A DNA stretch of 64,000 nucleotides from Durusdinium trenchii (taxonomy: Eukaryota > Sar > Dinophyceae > Suessiales > Symbiodiniaceae): positions 697,546 through 761,545 of the forward strand of contig CAXAMN010021273.1 of NCBI GenBank assembly GCA_963970005.1. Reading direction: 5' to 3'. Position 1 is the stretch's first letter. The number at the start of each line of letters is the position of its first letter. The notes beneath the pieces were generated by a model. The model was not told where the DNA came from. It saw only the letters and a program-made list of their open reading frames with translations, and made no database searches. A program made the position numbers and the translations under genes. Shown here one piece after another: positions 22,741 to 31,496 of this stretch.

Positions 22741-25252
22741 ACAAGTTTCGCAATCAGCGCCGCGGCCTACCACATCGCCACCGTTGAGGCCACGACCTAC
22801 CCCATCGTTTGCGGGGCCGGTCAGGCCCAGCACCCAGGGCCGTCAGTCGGGCGGCCCTGACGGCGGTGCCTTGACTTTTCTGCCTCAGTTGATGGCCATT
22901 CTTCTGGCAGTAGAGCCCCCGCCGGCGGCTCGCTTGGCTGAGATCACCGCCAACTTCGAGGCCAAGCTCACGCATGTGCTCCAGAAGGCGGAGGCCGCCA
23001 CGGTGAAGCGGGCATTGCACACGTGGCAAGAGCTTCAAGGGGTCATTGCGGCCGCAGGTGGAGGTATCCCGGACAAACACCTCCTGGCCACCTTCATTCG
23101 GGAGCACAAGTCCCCTACAAGGGCATATACCGCTCTAGGATGGATCGTCCGCAACCTCAAGTTGCCATTTGACCTCTCCGAAGTGGTGAAACCTCGGGCT
23201 GGTTTGGGATCTCGCCTCGGTCAGGGGCAGGCGCAGGCGGCGACTTTGGAGCCATCTATGGTCATCCACCTGTTGGGCACCTTGGAATCCACCGTTGACA
23301 ATCCTCACTGGCCCATGGTGTTTTGTGCCTACGCCCTATGTTTTGGTGTGGTCAGGTACGCCCATTTGCAACGGAGCTACTTGGTCGGCGGTAACGGGGG
23401 CATCCTCGTGTTCTGGTGCACGAAAGGTAAGACTGGCAGTCGTGGTGGCTTTGCCTGGAGCGTTCCGAGGTATTGTGGCACGTTGGACCTTCTACAAGTG
23501 CTAGGTGCCCATTTGAACAAAGTGCGCCCCAGAACCGGCGCCGGCTTCAGGCGCTGGCATTGGTTGGGGTTCGACTCGGCTACAGCCCAGCCGGTGGGTA
23601 CAGCACAATGTGTCCGGATCCTGCGGCCCTACCTGAGTGCAGCTATGGACGTTACCAGCCTCTCGTCCTACTCGTTCCGCCGCGTGCTTCCGACTTTGGC
23701 AGGGTATGTGGGGCTATCAGAGACAGAGCGACTTGCTCTTGGACAATGGGTGGATCAGTCCTCCAAGTCTACGGCTACCACCCCTCTGCGATATGACTCG
23801 CGGAAACAACGCCTGGGACACCAGTTACGCTTGGCTGGCCTGCACTTCTTCCAGGACCTCAACATGGCTTTGTGGGACGAACTGCCGACCGGCTATGCCT
23901 CTGCCCGATGGTCCACTTGCATGGAGGAGGCTGACGAGCTCCTCGCTTCGGACCCCCAGATCCGCCGAGTTTCTACGGACTCCATCCCTGGCATGCCCGT
24001 GGTCAAGACCTTGCTGCCGGCCCAGGTCCAGATCATTCGCGCTACTGGTCAACGCCTCACTGCTGCGCTCCGGCGGAAGCGCCCGGCCCCAGCCGTGGCT
24101 GCCGGCCCGGTGCCTGAGCCCACACAGGGGCCGAGGAACACGGTGTCAACATTTTCGTTCACCAGTCCCTCGCGGCCGGCGAAGCTGGCACGGGTGGAGC
24201 CGCCACCCAGGGCTGCTGCCGGCGGTAGTGCCCAACCGGTGACGCCGCCCAAAGCACCTCCGCCGAAGGTGCCACCTGTGCTGCCTGTGGTTTCGCCCTC
24301 ATCAGCTTCGGCATCTATTCCATCTTTGCGGGCACCACCACCTTTGCCATCGACTTCACCTCGGGCATCTTCGTCTTCAACCGCGGCAGTTCCTTCGAGC
24401 ACGCCACCTTCGACCCCCAAAGTCAAGGCCATGCCCTCAGTGCTGCAACCGTCGCCAGAGCGGCCTCAGCACCTGCAGGAGGCGAATGATGCCGCCTTCG
24501 ATGCAGCGGCACGGGAACGCTGGCGCCGGCCCGGGCACAGCGGTGCCCCAGAGCCTCCCACGCTCATCTTCCTGGGCGAAGCAGGCAATGGTTCTATCTA
24601 CTTGGGCGGTCTGCCCACGGACCGGGCCTGGTTGGAGGCCCACCACATCGGCATGAGCCTCAGCGCTATGGACAAGATTGCCGCCGACTGTCGGGGAGGG
24701 GTCAGTGCTCGCCAGGTCTACCAAGTCAATGTTCCTGTGGGTCATCAAGGAGCCCTACGTGACCGCCAGTTGAAGTTGGTGCTGCCTATCTTTCTGGCAA
24801 CCCTATATTCAGGCTACTCCGTTCTGGTTCATTGCATGGCGGGGGTGCACAGGGCCCCTGTGTTGGCTGGTTTGCTACTTGCATGGATCCGGCGGTGCTC
24901 CTTCGAGGAAGCATATTCGCGACTGGAGGGCTTGCGGGCTATCGACCGAGCCGGTGTGCTCAGCCGGCGGGGCGGCTCTGATATCTTCAAATGGGCCCGG
25001 AACCAGGTCCACATCACACCACCGGCCCTGCCGAGGTATCCGATTTCCTTCATTACCTCTACCAAAGCAGGATCACACTGGCATGTGGAGCGTGACAACG
25101 CGCCCTGGTGCAGATGGCGCCAGCGCAATGCTGCTTATCGAGGCGAAGTCCACCGAGCTCGCAGCATTCATGAGGCCTTGGCCTATGGGCGTGATTTCTG
25201 TATCACATGTAAAGCCGTGCTCCCTGGCAATGCCCAGGTCCACTTGTACTAA
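22670..25252 (+). CDS. Tyrosine recombinase fused to a dual-specificity-phosphatase-like domain
   Basis: Numbering from the ATG at 22670 gives 860 residues. Residues ~70-200 are helical, like a core-binding domain. Residues ~205-390 form the catalytic domain: R229 (GVVRYAHL), K252, Y334-S-F-R337, W360 (LGQW) and the nucleophile Y375 (PLRYDS), so the usual R-K-HxxR-H/W-Y set is present with Tyr in place of His. Residues ~470-615 are Pro/Ser-rich linker. Residues ~635-800 read like a dual-specificity phosphatase: SIYLGGLP at the start and VLVHCMAGVHRAP, giving H721-C722-x5-R728, the Cys-phosphatase P-loop. The usual general-acid Asp position reads NVPVGH, so activity is uncertain. A C-terminal piece has APWCRWRQ and CITC, a possible small zinc site. 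The recombinase should integrate the circular DNA copy; the role of the phosphatase-like part is unknown. Confidence 0.85.
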   Translation: MPGTRRAVKRSWALALVRDIVRREQVSQSAPRPTTSPPLRPRPTPSFAGPVRPSTQGRQSGGPDGGALTFLPQLMAILLAVEPPPAARLAEITANFEAKLTHVLQKAEAATVKRALHTWQELQGVIAAAGGGIPDKHLLATFIREHKSPTRAYTALGWIVRNLKLPFDLSEVVKPRAGLGSRLGQGQAQAATLEPSMVIHLLGTLESTVDNPHWPMVFCAYALCFGVVRYAHLQRSYLVGGNGGILVFWCTKGKTGSRGGFAWSVPRYCGTLDLLQVLGAHLNKVRPRTGAGFRRWHWLGFDSATAQPVGTAQCVRILRPYLSAAMDVTSLSSYSFRRVLPTLAGYVGLSETERLALGQWVDQSSKSTATTPLRYDSRKQRLGHQLRLAGLHFFQDLNMALWDELPTGYASARWSTCMEEADELLASDPQIRRVSTDSIPGMPVVKTLLPAQVQIIRATGQRLTAALRRKRPAPAVAAGPVPEPTQGPRNTVSTFSFTSPSRPAKLARVEPPPRAAAGGSAQPVTPPKAPPPKVPPVLPVVSPSSASASIPSLRAPPPLPSTSPRASSSSTAAVPSSTPPSTPKVKAMPSVLQPSPERPQHLQEANDAAFDAAARERWRRPGHSGAPEPPTLIFLGEAGNGSIYLGGLPTDRAWLEAHHIGMSLSAMDKIAADCRGGVSARQVYQVNVPVGHQGALRDRQLKLVLPIFLATLYSGYSVLVHCMAGVHRAPVLAGLLLAWIRRCSFEEAYSRLEGLRAIDRAGVLSRRGGSDIFKWARNQVHITPPALPRYPISFITSTKAGSHWHVERDNAPWCRWRQRNAAYRGEVHRARSIHEALAYGRDFCITCKAVLPGNAQVHLY

Positions 25253-25468
25253 TAACTGCAGTCTTCGGAAACAGCACGCCTGCCGGGTAGGCCGAGAGGG
25301 CGTCTCGTGTGCTATGCAAGTTTTTGCCTCATGGGGACTCGGCGGACGGCCCGAGGAGTAGGTCCCTCGTCTGAACATCGATCGAATTTTTATAGTCAGT
25401 TCTTGCATGTTTGCTGCAGCGTCTCGTATCCCAGTCAACTCCGGCCTCCACGACCATACCCTGCGCCA
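25253..25468. other. Spacer between recombinase and second frame
   Basis: The 216 bp between the recombinase stop and the next ATG show no other gene. A frame open through this spacer has no ATG closer than 25469 that looks better. Confidence 0.4.
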
Positions 25469-25981
25469 ATGGACCGGCCTCAGGCGATCCAGTTCGTTGC
25501 CGTGACACTGACGCCCTTGGAGGGCGAGGCCAGACGGGCCCGTGCTTGGGAGGTAGGGGATCAAATGGACCAGGCCTGTCGGGCCTTGAGGGCCCTTCCC
25601 CCGACCTCCACCTCTTGTCTAGGGGTGGTACAGGTTCAGCTGCGCGCTGCACGGAACCTATGTGAATCATGGATCGAATGGTGGGATGAGATCCAAGACC
25701 TGCCCAGGGAGGCAGCACGCCCAGAGCCTAGGCTGGACGGGCTGTTGTGGCCGGCGGCCCCGAGACCTGGTACTTTGCCTCCCTACGCCCCACTGGTCCA
25801 CACTACATGTGATGATTTGGCGCGTCACCATGACAGTCTCCATGAGGCCGATCGCGCTTCGTTCCGTCAATTGCTCTATACTGCCCACTACGAGGCCCAC
25901 GCGGCAGGCGAGGCCATCAGTTGGCCAGCGCTACAATGCCTGAGCTTGGAGCTCGGGGAGCTTGCAAAGCGGCTTCAGTAG
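25469..25981 (+). CDS. 170-aa retroelement protein of unknown function
   Basis: It begins MDRPQAIQFVAVTLTPLEGE and is mostly helical, with Trp-rich WIEWWDEIQDLP in the middle and a C-terminal ALQCLSLELGELAKRL. The frame is longer upstream (from 25307), but the ATG at 25469 fits the onset of protein-like composition. It lies between the recombinase and Gag, on the same strand and in the same frame as both. No known domain is recognised; a structural or accessory role in the particle is possible. Confidence 0.55.
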   Translation: MDRPQAIQFVAVTLTPLEGEARRARAWEVGDQMDQACRALRALPPTSTSCLGVVQVQLRAARNLCESWIEWWDEIQDLPREAARPEPRLDGLLWPAAPRPGTLPPYAPLVHTTCDDLARHHDSLHEADRASFRQLLYTAHYEAHAAGEAISWPALQCLSLELGELAKRLQ

Positions 25982-26161
25982 TCATGCCATGAACGACTTT
26001 GAGTTTTTGAAAAAGGGTTGACACTGTGCGGTGCTCCACTTGCTACCCGCTGTTTCTTTGCTTTGTGTTTGCAGAGCCTGTCCACTCTTCGATTTTGCGA
26101 TCTTCCGCAGCCATCTCTGCTCTCCAGTGTTCGCTGCTCCCGCCATCTTCTGTTGTGAATC

Positions 26162-27340
26162 ATGGCCACCGTCCCTAAGCAGCTGGCTACGCCGGAGGAC
26201 ACCTTCACCGCTCTTGCGCTGCAGTTCAATTTCGAGCAGCGCATCAAAGACAAGATCATTGAGTTGGGGATTCGCACCATTGCAGAATTCCGCCACTACG
26301 CCCGCAGTGAGGATGAAATCAAAAAGCTCTTCATCGATACAGTCAAGGATCCACCCTATGAGGAGATGCAAGGGCGCCTCCAGGCTGCTCGGCTGCGCTT
26401 CGCTTGGACGGCGTGCAAAGCCTTGTTGGATTCCGAGCACGCCGCGGCCAGCCTGCCTCCAGCGCCAACGGAAGAAGAGACGCTGCTTCCCAAACAGGAG
26501 CTCGAGCAGTTGAAAGAGGCTTTCTTTCGACGCTACCACTTGCGTCCAGAGCCTCGCCAGTATCCCTCTGACCGACTGCTGTCTAAGCTCAGCCGACAGT
26601 TGACACGAAGCCAGTTCGAGGTCATGGATCTGTGGACGGTCCGCTCACTCACTTTCCAGCGCACACATAGCCAGAAGCGGCGACGCCTGACGGGCAACTT
26701 GTACCTCCAAGAGGATGACGAGGACGAGATCACCGCCAAGTCCTGGCTTTCCTACATGGCCAAGATGGACACCTACTTCTTGGCCCTGGCTATTGTGGGG
26801 TGTCGCCCCGTGGAGCCGGCGCCGTCTGCGCCTGAGTCGCTCGGTGCAGACAGTGTGCAATACGTTCAGGTCCCCTATGACATCCTGCTGTCCTACTCCA
26901 GCCGCTGCCATGATTTGATTCTGCGCACCTCGGAGGGGAGGCGCCTACAGCTGGTCCAACACCTCGATGTGGAAGAGTGCGGTCAATGGGCAGCCCGATG
27001 CACAGGCCACACGACACTGGGCAATGTTATCAGTGCCATCATGCGGGAGCGTGACGCCCTTTGGTTGGCCGGGGCCCTGCCAGCCCCCAGCATCACCACG
27101 GGTACCGCTGCTGGCGGCGCGTCACCCGCCAAGGCCCCCCCTGCGGATGCAGGGCCGGTGGGGTCGGTGGTTTCCACTCTTCGTGATGGCACGCAGCTTT
27201 GTCAGGCCTACCAGCGCAATCAGTGCCGCACCAAGAAGAACTGCCCACGTGGGGCGCACCGCTGCGGAGTCGTGTTGCAGTCAGGACGGGTCTGCGGATC
27301 GTACCAGCACTCACCTTCAGGATGCCCCAAGGCTGCTTGA
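26162..27340 (+). CDS. gag: Gag-like protein with CCCH zinc finger
   Basis: The 392-residue protein is rich in helices for about 330 residues (for example LKEAFFRRYHLRPEPRQYPS), then has an Ala/Pro-rich linker and a C-terminal finger C347-x7-C355-x5-C361-x4-H366 followed by another Cys/His group (RCGV...GRVCG...HSPSGC). CCCH fingers at the end of the nucleocapsid-like protein, directly before the polymerase, fit a Gag that binds the element's RNA. The stop is a single TGA at 27338-27340, and the polymerase frame continues in the same frame behind it. The ATG at 26162 (GAATCATGG) opens the frame after a stretch with stops. Confidence 0.75.
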   Translation: MATVPKQLATPEDTFTALALQFNFEQRIKDKIIELGIRTIAEFRHYARSEDEIKKLFIDTVKDPPYEEMQGRLQAARLRFAWTACKALLDSEHAAASLPPAPTEEETLLPKQELEQLKEAFFRRYHLRPEPRQYPSDRLLSKLSRQLTRSQFEVMDLWTVRSLTFQRTHSQKRRRLTGNLYLQEDDEDEITAKSWLSYMAKMDTYFLALAIVGCRPVEPAPSAPESLGADSVQYVQVPYDILLSYSSRCHDLILRTSEGRRLQLVQHLDVEECGQWAARCTGHTTLGNVISAIMRERDALWLAGALPAPSITTGTAAGGASPAKAPPADAGPVGSVVSTLRDGTQLCQAYQRNQCRTKKNCPRGAHRCGVVLQSGRVCGSYQHSPSGCPKAA

Positions 27341-28336
27341 AAAGAGGGCCGCTCCTCTGTTGGGGGGGGGCGAGGCCAATCTTTGGACACTCCTGTCTTT
27401 CATGACTTCCGTTCATTTTTGGCCGAGTTGGAGTCCATTGATATGCACCAGACTGAAGCCTCACCCTGCCCCATCCTCCTTGATGTGTTCAGTGGAGTCC
27501 ATGCACCGTTGTCCAAGGCCTTCTTGTGGTGCCAATGGGAGATCATCACACCGATTGACATCGAGATCGATCAGGACCTGGACGTGTCGCGTCCGGCGGT
27601 CCGTCGGGCTATTCAGGCGGTGCTCCCTCGGGTGGCCACTATTGCGGGGGCTATGAGTTGCGCTACCAAATCAAGAGCTAGGGAGAAACGGCCCGGTCCC
27701 CCTCCTCTACGATCCGAGGAACACCCACGGGGTCTACCAGGACTGGACGAGGGACAACAGGCACGGGTCGACGCTGACAACTACTCCAGTGATTACCTGT
27801 TGGCTTTACAACACTGGGGACATCAACAGAACCTCGCATGTCTTCGCGAGAACCCGCTCAGGTCTCTGCATTGGTGGGACCCGGTCGAGCAGTACCTGTG
27901 CCGGGAGGACGATTGGCAGGATTTGGACTATGATGCATGCGTCTTCGGAGGCGCTCGGCGCAAAGCCCAAAAGTTCCGTCATAACATCCCCGAGTTGGCG
28001 TCCCTTCCGGCCGTTCGATGTGGACACATTCATGACCCCAACGAGTGGCGCTCGTCGGGTAATGGGCAGTTCTCCACCTTCAACGAAGCGGAGTACACCC
28101 CTAGTTTGGTCTTCACCCTAGCAGTATGCTGCACGGCATGGGCGGCGCGACAGGGCTACGGCATCCTCGCCATCCCAAGGTTACCGCCCATCAACACCTC
28201 AGGGGACGTACGACCACTGCTCCATTTTGAACCGTCCGAGCTGCGAGAGTCTGATGAATGTCATGGGCTTCCACCTGGGCCTCACACCACCACGATGTGC
28301 CCACTCGCCAAGTCGCATTCGATGTGTTGCAACTGA
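27341..28336 (+). CDS. Methyltransferase-like N-terminal domain of the polymerase polyprotein
   Basis: The frame continues directly behind the Gag TGA without an ATG nearby. It contains ILLDVFSGVHAPLSKAF, resembling the SAM-binding motif I of DNA methylases (DxFSG), then an acidic strand end (PIDIEIDQDLDV), AMSCATKSRARE in the position of motif IV, RENPLRSLHWW in the position of an ENP/ENV motif, and DYDACVFGGARRK with a later RCGHIHDPNEW. Methyltransferase domains are known in the polymerase of DIRS-type elements. The exact target base cannot be told. The frame ends 28334-28336 but overlaps by 79 bp a -1 frame carrying the rest of the polymerase. Confidence 0.6.
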   Translation, partial: KEGRSSVGGGRGQSLDTPVFHDFRSFLAELESIDMHQTEASPCPILLDVFSGVHAPLSKAFLWCQWEIITPIDIEIDQDLDVSRPAVRRAIQAVLPRVATIAGAMSCATKSRAREKRPGPPPLRSEEHPRGLPGLDEGQQARVDADNYSSDYLLALQHWGHQQNLACLRENPLRSLHWWDPVEQYLCREDDWQDLDYDACVFGGARRKAQKFRHNIPELASLPAVRCGHIHDPNEWRSSGNGQFSTFNEAEYTPSLVFTLAVCCTAWAARQGYGILAIPRLPPINTSGDVRPLLHFEPSELRESDECHGLPPGPHTTTMCPLAKSHSMCCN

Positions 28337-29820
28337 GGTCACAACTCACAGACATGGACGTGTACATCGGCCCAGGGCATTTCTCCCATCGTTGGCCACT
28401 GACACAGTGGCAAAACCCCTTCCGGACAGGGGAAGGCAGGACTGCTATTGAGAGTGTCCTTCACTACGCTAGATGGATCGCCGACCAGGACCATCTGCTG
28501 GCTGACCTCCCATCCCTACATGGCAAGACGCTGGTGTGCGACTGCCCCCACAACGTGCTATGTCATGGCGATATCATTCGTGCTCTGGTTTGGACTACTT
28601 CACGTCCTACTTCGACCTCAGGCCACGGCCATCCCGCTCGGGAACAGTTGCGACGGGTTTCACTCATTGCAGCCGGCATTCGCCCTGCCAGGGCAGTCCC
28701 GTTGCGCTTCTCTCAGGAGGTTGTGGTGGCCAGCCTCATGGCCCTTTGTCCAGATATCAGTTGGGAGGGATTCCAGTGGCCTATGCTCGAAGACCTGCTA
28801 GTGGATGACTCGCACTACCAATGGCTCAACTACATGCAGAACCGCCCGGACTGGGACGGACACGCCTTTGGTCCACGGTTGGTGGGCCCATTGGAGCGCA
28901 ACGCCATTGCGATGAGCGGCCTTCAGCAGCCCGGAGCGGCTGCTGCTGCAAAAGCCTTACCGCCTATGATCCCCTTTGGCGTAGGGGAGGAGCGACATTT
29001 TGAACTCGCACTTGAGTTGCAACAGAGACCCACCCCATTTGAAACTATGGGTGTTGTCAATGATGATTTGATCTTTGCCGCATCTGGCTATGCAGCCCAG
29101 GGAGTGGGCCTGCGGGAGGTGAGGAGACGTACAGGCCGTTGGCTCCAAGAACTGAGCCGTCGAATGTGGCCCATCACATACCACCTCCAAACTTATCAGC
29201 CACCGCCCGTGCGGTCCGCCACTCAAGGGCGCCACATCGCCCTGATTGGGCTTATCATGCTGATTACTGGATGGCCAGACACTACGTTCGTGGCTAACCT
29301 GATATATGGTTTCCCTGCCGTAGGCTTTTCCCCGCATGTGCCCGTGTACAAGGCTCAACCAGCTCACTACATCCCGGACGCCTCCATCTACCAGGACGCC
29401 CTGCCAGAGGCTGCCCGCATCATCCAAAGCCTCCGCCCAGGTGAGCACGACGCGGCCATTGCCCAAGCGGGTGAGGAAGACCAAGCCAAAGGCTTTTGTG
29501 GCCCCCCAATGACATGGGCCCAGCTATGCCAGGACCTCCCCCAATTCAGGCTGATCCGGAGGTTTTGTATACAACAGCCCTCGGGTAAGTTGCGAGTCAT
29601 AGATGACGCTGCAGACGGAGGGCAGAGCGCACTCAGCTCGGATGCGAACAAGTTGGATCTATGTACGAGCATTCAACCTGGCCTTCATGTTCAATTGCTC
29701 TGGCAGGCAGCATCCTCGTCGATTCACGTGTCTGAGTTGTTGCAAGCTGGTATTTGGTCCGGGGGCGAAGACCTACCCAACGCCTACCGCTACTTGGGAT
29801 CCTTGTTTTGTTATAACTAG
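28258..29820 (+). CDS. pol: DUF4326-like domain and N-terminal half of reverse transcriptase, interrupted
   Basis: The frame is entered from the previous one by a -1 shift within 28258-28336. Residues ~32-118 match DUF4326: VYIGPGHFSHRW, WQNPFRTGEGRTAIESV, then LHGKTLVCDCPHNVLCHGD, with the conserved NPF, Cys and CHGD. DUF4326 has no settled function. A linker of ~270 residues follows, then reverse transcriptase motifs: LRVIDDAADGGQSALSSDAN and motif A, GGEDLPNAYRY, whose Asp is the first catalytic residue. True polymerase coding stops at 29792; the last codons (LGSLFCYN) come from the inverted repeat of the inserted element. The RT continues at 37738. Codon 512 (TA of 29791-29792) is split by the insertion. 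Confidence 0.85.
   Translation: MSWASTWASHHHDVPTRQVAFDVLQLRSQLTDMDVYIGPGHFSHRWPLTQWQNPFRTGEGRTAIESVLHYARWIADQDHLLADLPSLHGKTLVCDCPHNVLCHGDIIRALVWTTSRPTSTSGHGHPAREQLRRVSLIAAGIRPARAVPLRFSQEVVVASLMALCPDISWEGFQWPMLEDLLVDDSHYQWLNYMQNRPDWDGHAFGPRLVGPLERNAIAMSGLQQPGAAAAAKALPPMIPFGVGEERHFELALELQQRPTPFETMGVVNDDLIFAASGYAAQGVGLREVRRRTGRWLQELSRRMWPITYHLQTYQPPPVRSATQGRHIALIGLIMLITGWPDTTFVANLIYGFPAVGFSPHVPVYKAQPAHYIPDASIYQDALPEAARIIQSLRPGEHDAAIAQAGEEDQAKGFCGPPMTWAQLCQDLPQFRLIRRFCIQQPSGKLRVIDDAADGGQSALSSDANKLDLCTSIQPGLHVQLLWQAASSSIHVSELLQAGIWSGGEDLPNAYRYLGSLFCYN
29793..29816. repeat. Left terminal inverted repeat of nested element
   Basis: It is 24 bp long and starts CTTGGGATCC. Subterminal sequence to ~29960 is a loose run of GTTAACTA/ATAACTAG units, which could be transposase-binding sites. 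Confidence 0.88.
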
Positions 29821-30389
29821 TTAACATAACTATGATCACTTATGTTCATTTAGCAACTAGTTACAACTATGTGTTAACTAAGTATAACTAGGTTTTAACT
29901 ATGTATAACTAGTGTTAATTTTTAACATATGTTAAGTTAGTTAGTAACTTTCTGATGAAGTTATGTAACTAACTTAATTCATGTTAACTCTGTATAATTT
30001 TTTGAGCTTGATCTAGCTCATTTTCATTTACCAGAAAATGATGATTTGTTTGTATATTATTTGCATTAAATGGATATGTGCGGACCAAACAAAAAAACAA
30101 CATAACAAAAAAAATATCTGTTTTTTGTTGCTGAATTGAGCATATTTATTTCCTAAACTTCTTTTGTTTTTGAGATTTTCAAAAATGACTTTCCTTTTTG
30201 GTGGACATGCAAAAGCTTGTCAAAACAGAAATGCCTGTTTTGTGGCACATTCTGCATGACATGTCACAACCTACAAAAGCCATGTTTTGGCCATATTTGG
30301 TTTCATTTTTTTCTGTGGGCATGCATTATACCCGCATTTTTAGGAACCAGAGAGTTGCCAACTCCAGTGCCAGCAAATTGCAACCAGCA
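29821..30389. other. AT-rich left arm of nested element
   Basis: There are many GTTAAC, ATAACTAG and TAACTA units up to ~29990, then AT-rich unique sequence. A pyrimidine tract and TTTTTAG just before 30341 could be a splice or spliced-leader acceptor for the first cargo gene. No gene lies before 30390. Confidence 0.5.
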
Positions 30390-30836
30390 ATGGTGGACAT
30401 CTCCTACCGCTGCCAAATCACATACCAAGAGGAGAAGCCAGTGAGCATTGCTGCAGACTTGGTTGAGGAGCACCAAGGCCAAAAGTTCCTCAAGATCAGT
30501 GCCACCAACTATGCCATTTGCCAACTGGTTTGTGGTGGCAAGCTGCCCACAAAGAACCCCAGCTTGGCCAAGAGCAAGGAATTGCAAGCATTGGTCCAAG
30601 CCAGGAATGACAAGATCCAAGAATATTTGGCAGCACCAGAAGAGACCCAAGAATTGTTTGATTCAGAGATGCCCAAAAACAAATGCACCAAAAAAGAAAA
30701 GCCCAAGCCATGGAAGAACCAGGTGACAAGTTTGTGGTCACCATCCTATTGGGTTCCACTGAGATTCCATGTTTGGTTGGTGGCCAAAGACCAACCAAGT
30801 GGGATTTGTTTGTTGCCATGGAGACAGAACCCTTGA
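30390..30836 (+). CDS. Cargo protein 1 of nested element, unknown
   Basis: The frame of 148 residues starts MVDISYRCQITYQEEKPVSI. Its body is well-formed and helical: FLKISATNYAICQLVCGG, ELQALVQARNDKIQEYL. A Lys-rich piece follows (CTKKEKPKPWKNQ) near residue 115. The last ~30 residues look less protein-like, so the real end could be a splice site near 30720. The ATG lies ~50 bp after a TTTTTAG acceptor. No domain is recognised. It could be DNA-binding, given the basic tail; this is a guess. Confidence 0.45.
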   Translation: MVDISYRCQITYQEEKPVSIAADLVEEHQGQKFLKISATNYAICQLVCGGKLPTKNPSLAKSKELQALVQARNDKIQEYLAAPEETQELFDSEMPKNKCTKKEKPKPWKNQVTSLWSPSYWVPLRFHVWLVAKDQPSGICLLPWRQNP

Positions 30837-31496
30837 GGGAAGTCATTTACCATTTGAGAGCTGGTTGCCAAATTGCCTTTGCCCAACCCAGCAGAAGTTA
30901 CAAGGCCACCAAGAAAGAATCAAGCCACAGGTGACCATAGCAGTGGTGGCAACAAAAAGAGAAGTTGCAGCCAAGGATTGCAAAAGCCATTGTTTGGCCT
31001 AAAAAGCACCAAGAATAAAGTCACAAAAAGCCACTCAAGGCCATTGTTAAAATAATCATCAAAACAAGAAGAACCATTATCAATCCACAGTTTCCATTGA
31101 CAGCACCTATGTAGGCTGATGTTTTTGAATGGTGCTGCTGTTTTCACAAATAAAGGAAATGGCACAGCCAAGAAGAACCGCAATCAACCAAGGTCCACCA
31201 TCAGTGCATGTGTATGTAAAAAATCAAGTACAGCAATTCAAGTGTATGAAAGCTGAGGCACCAAAAGCATAGCATGTGCTATACCAACAACATGCGCTAT
31301 ACCATAAGCATAGCACTGAAAACAACAGGTGCTAGACCAACAAAAGCCACATTGGCATGTAGCATGTAACAAAGGCCACAATGGCTTACACAATGCAACA
31401 AAGTCAATCCATGACAGGCCACAATTCCACAATCCCATATTTTCTTAAGGCTCAAGCCAAGCCACCAATCCCATAGTGCAGTTCACAGGGATTGCC
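30837..31496. other. Spacer within nested element
   Basis: No convincing frame is present. It contains short repeated words such as AGCATAGCA and GCTATACCA near 31265-31320, and AAAGCCA motifs. Confidence 0.4.

Noticed and set aside
24049-24432. Gly-rich - strand frame inside the recombinase gene
   Set aside because: It mirrors the Pro/Ser/Ala linker of the + strand protein and has no independent signal.
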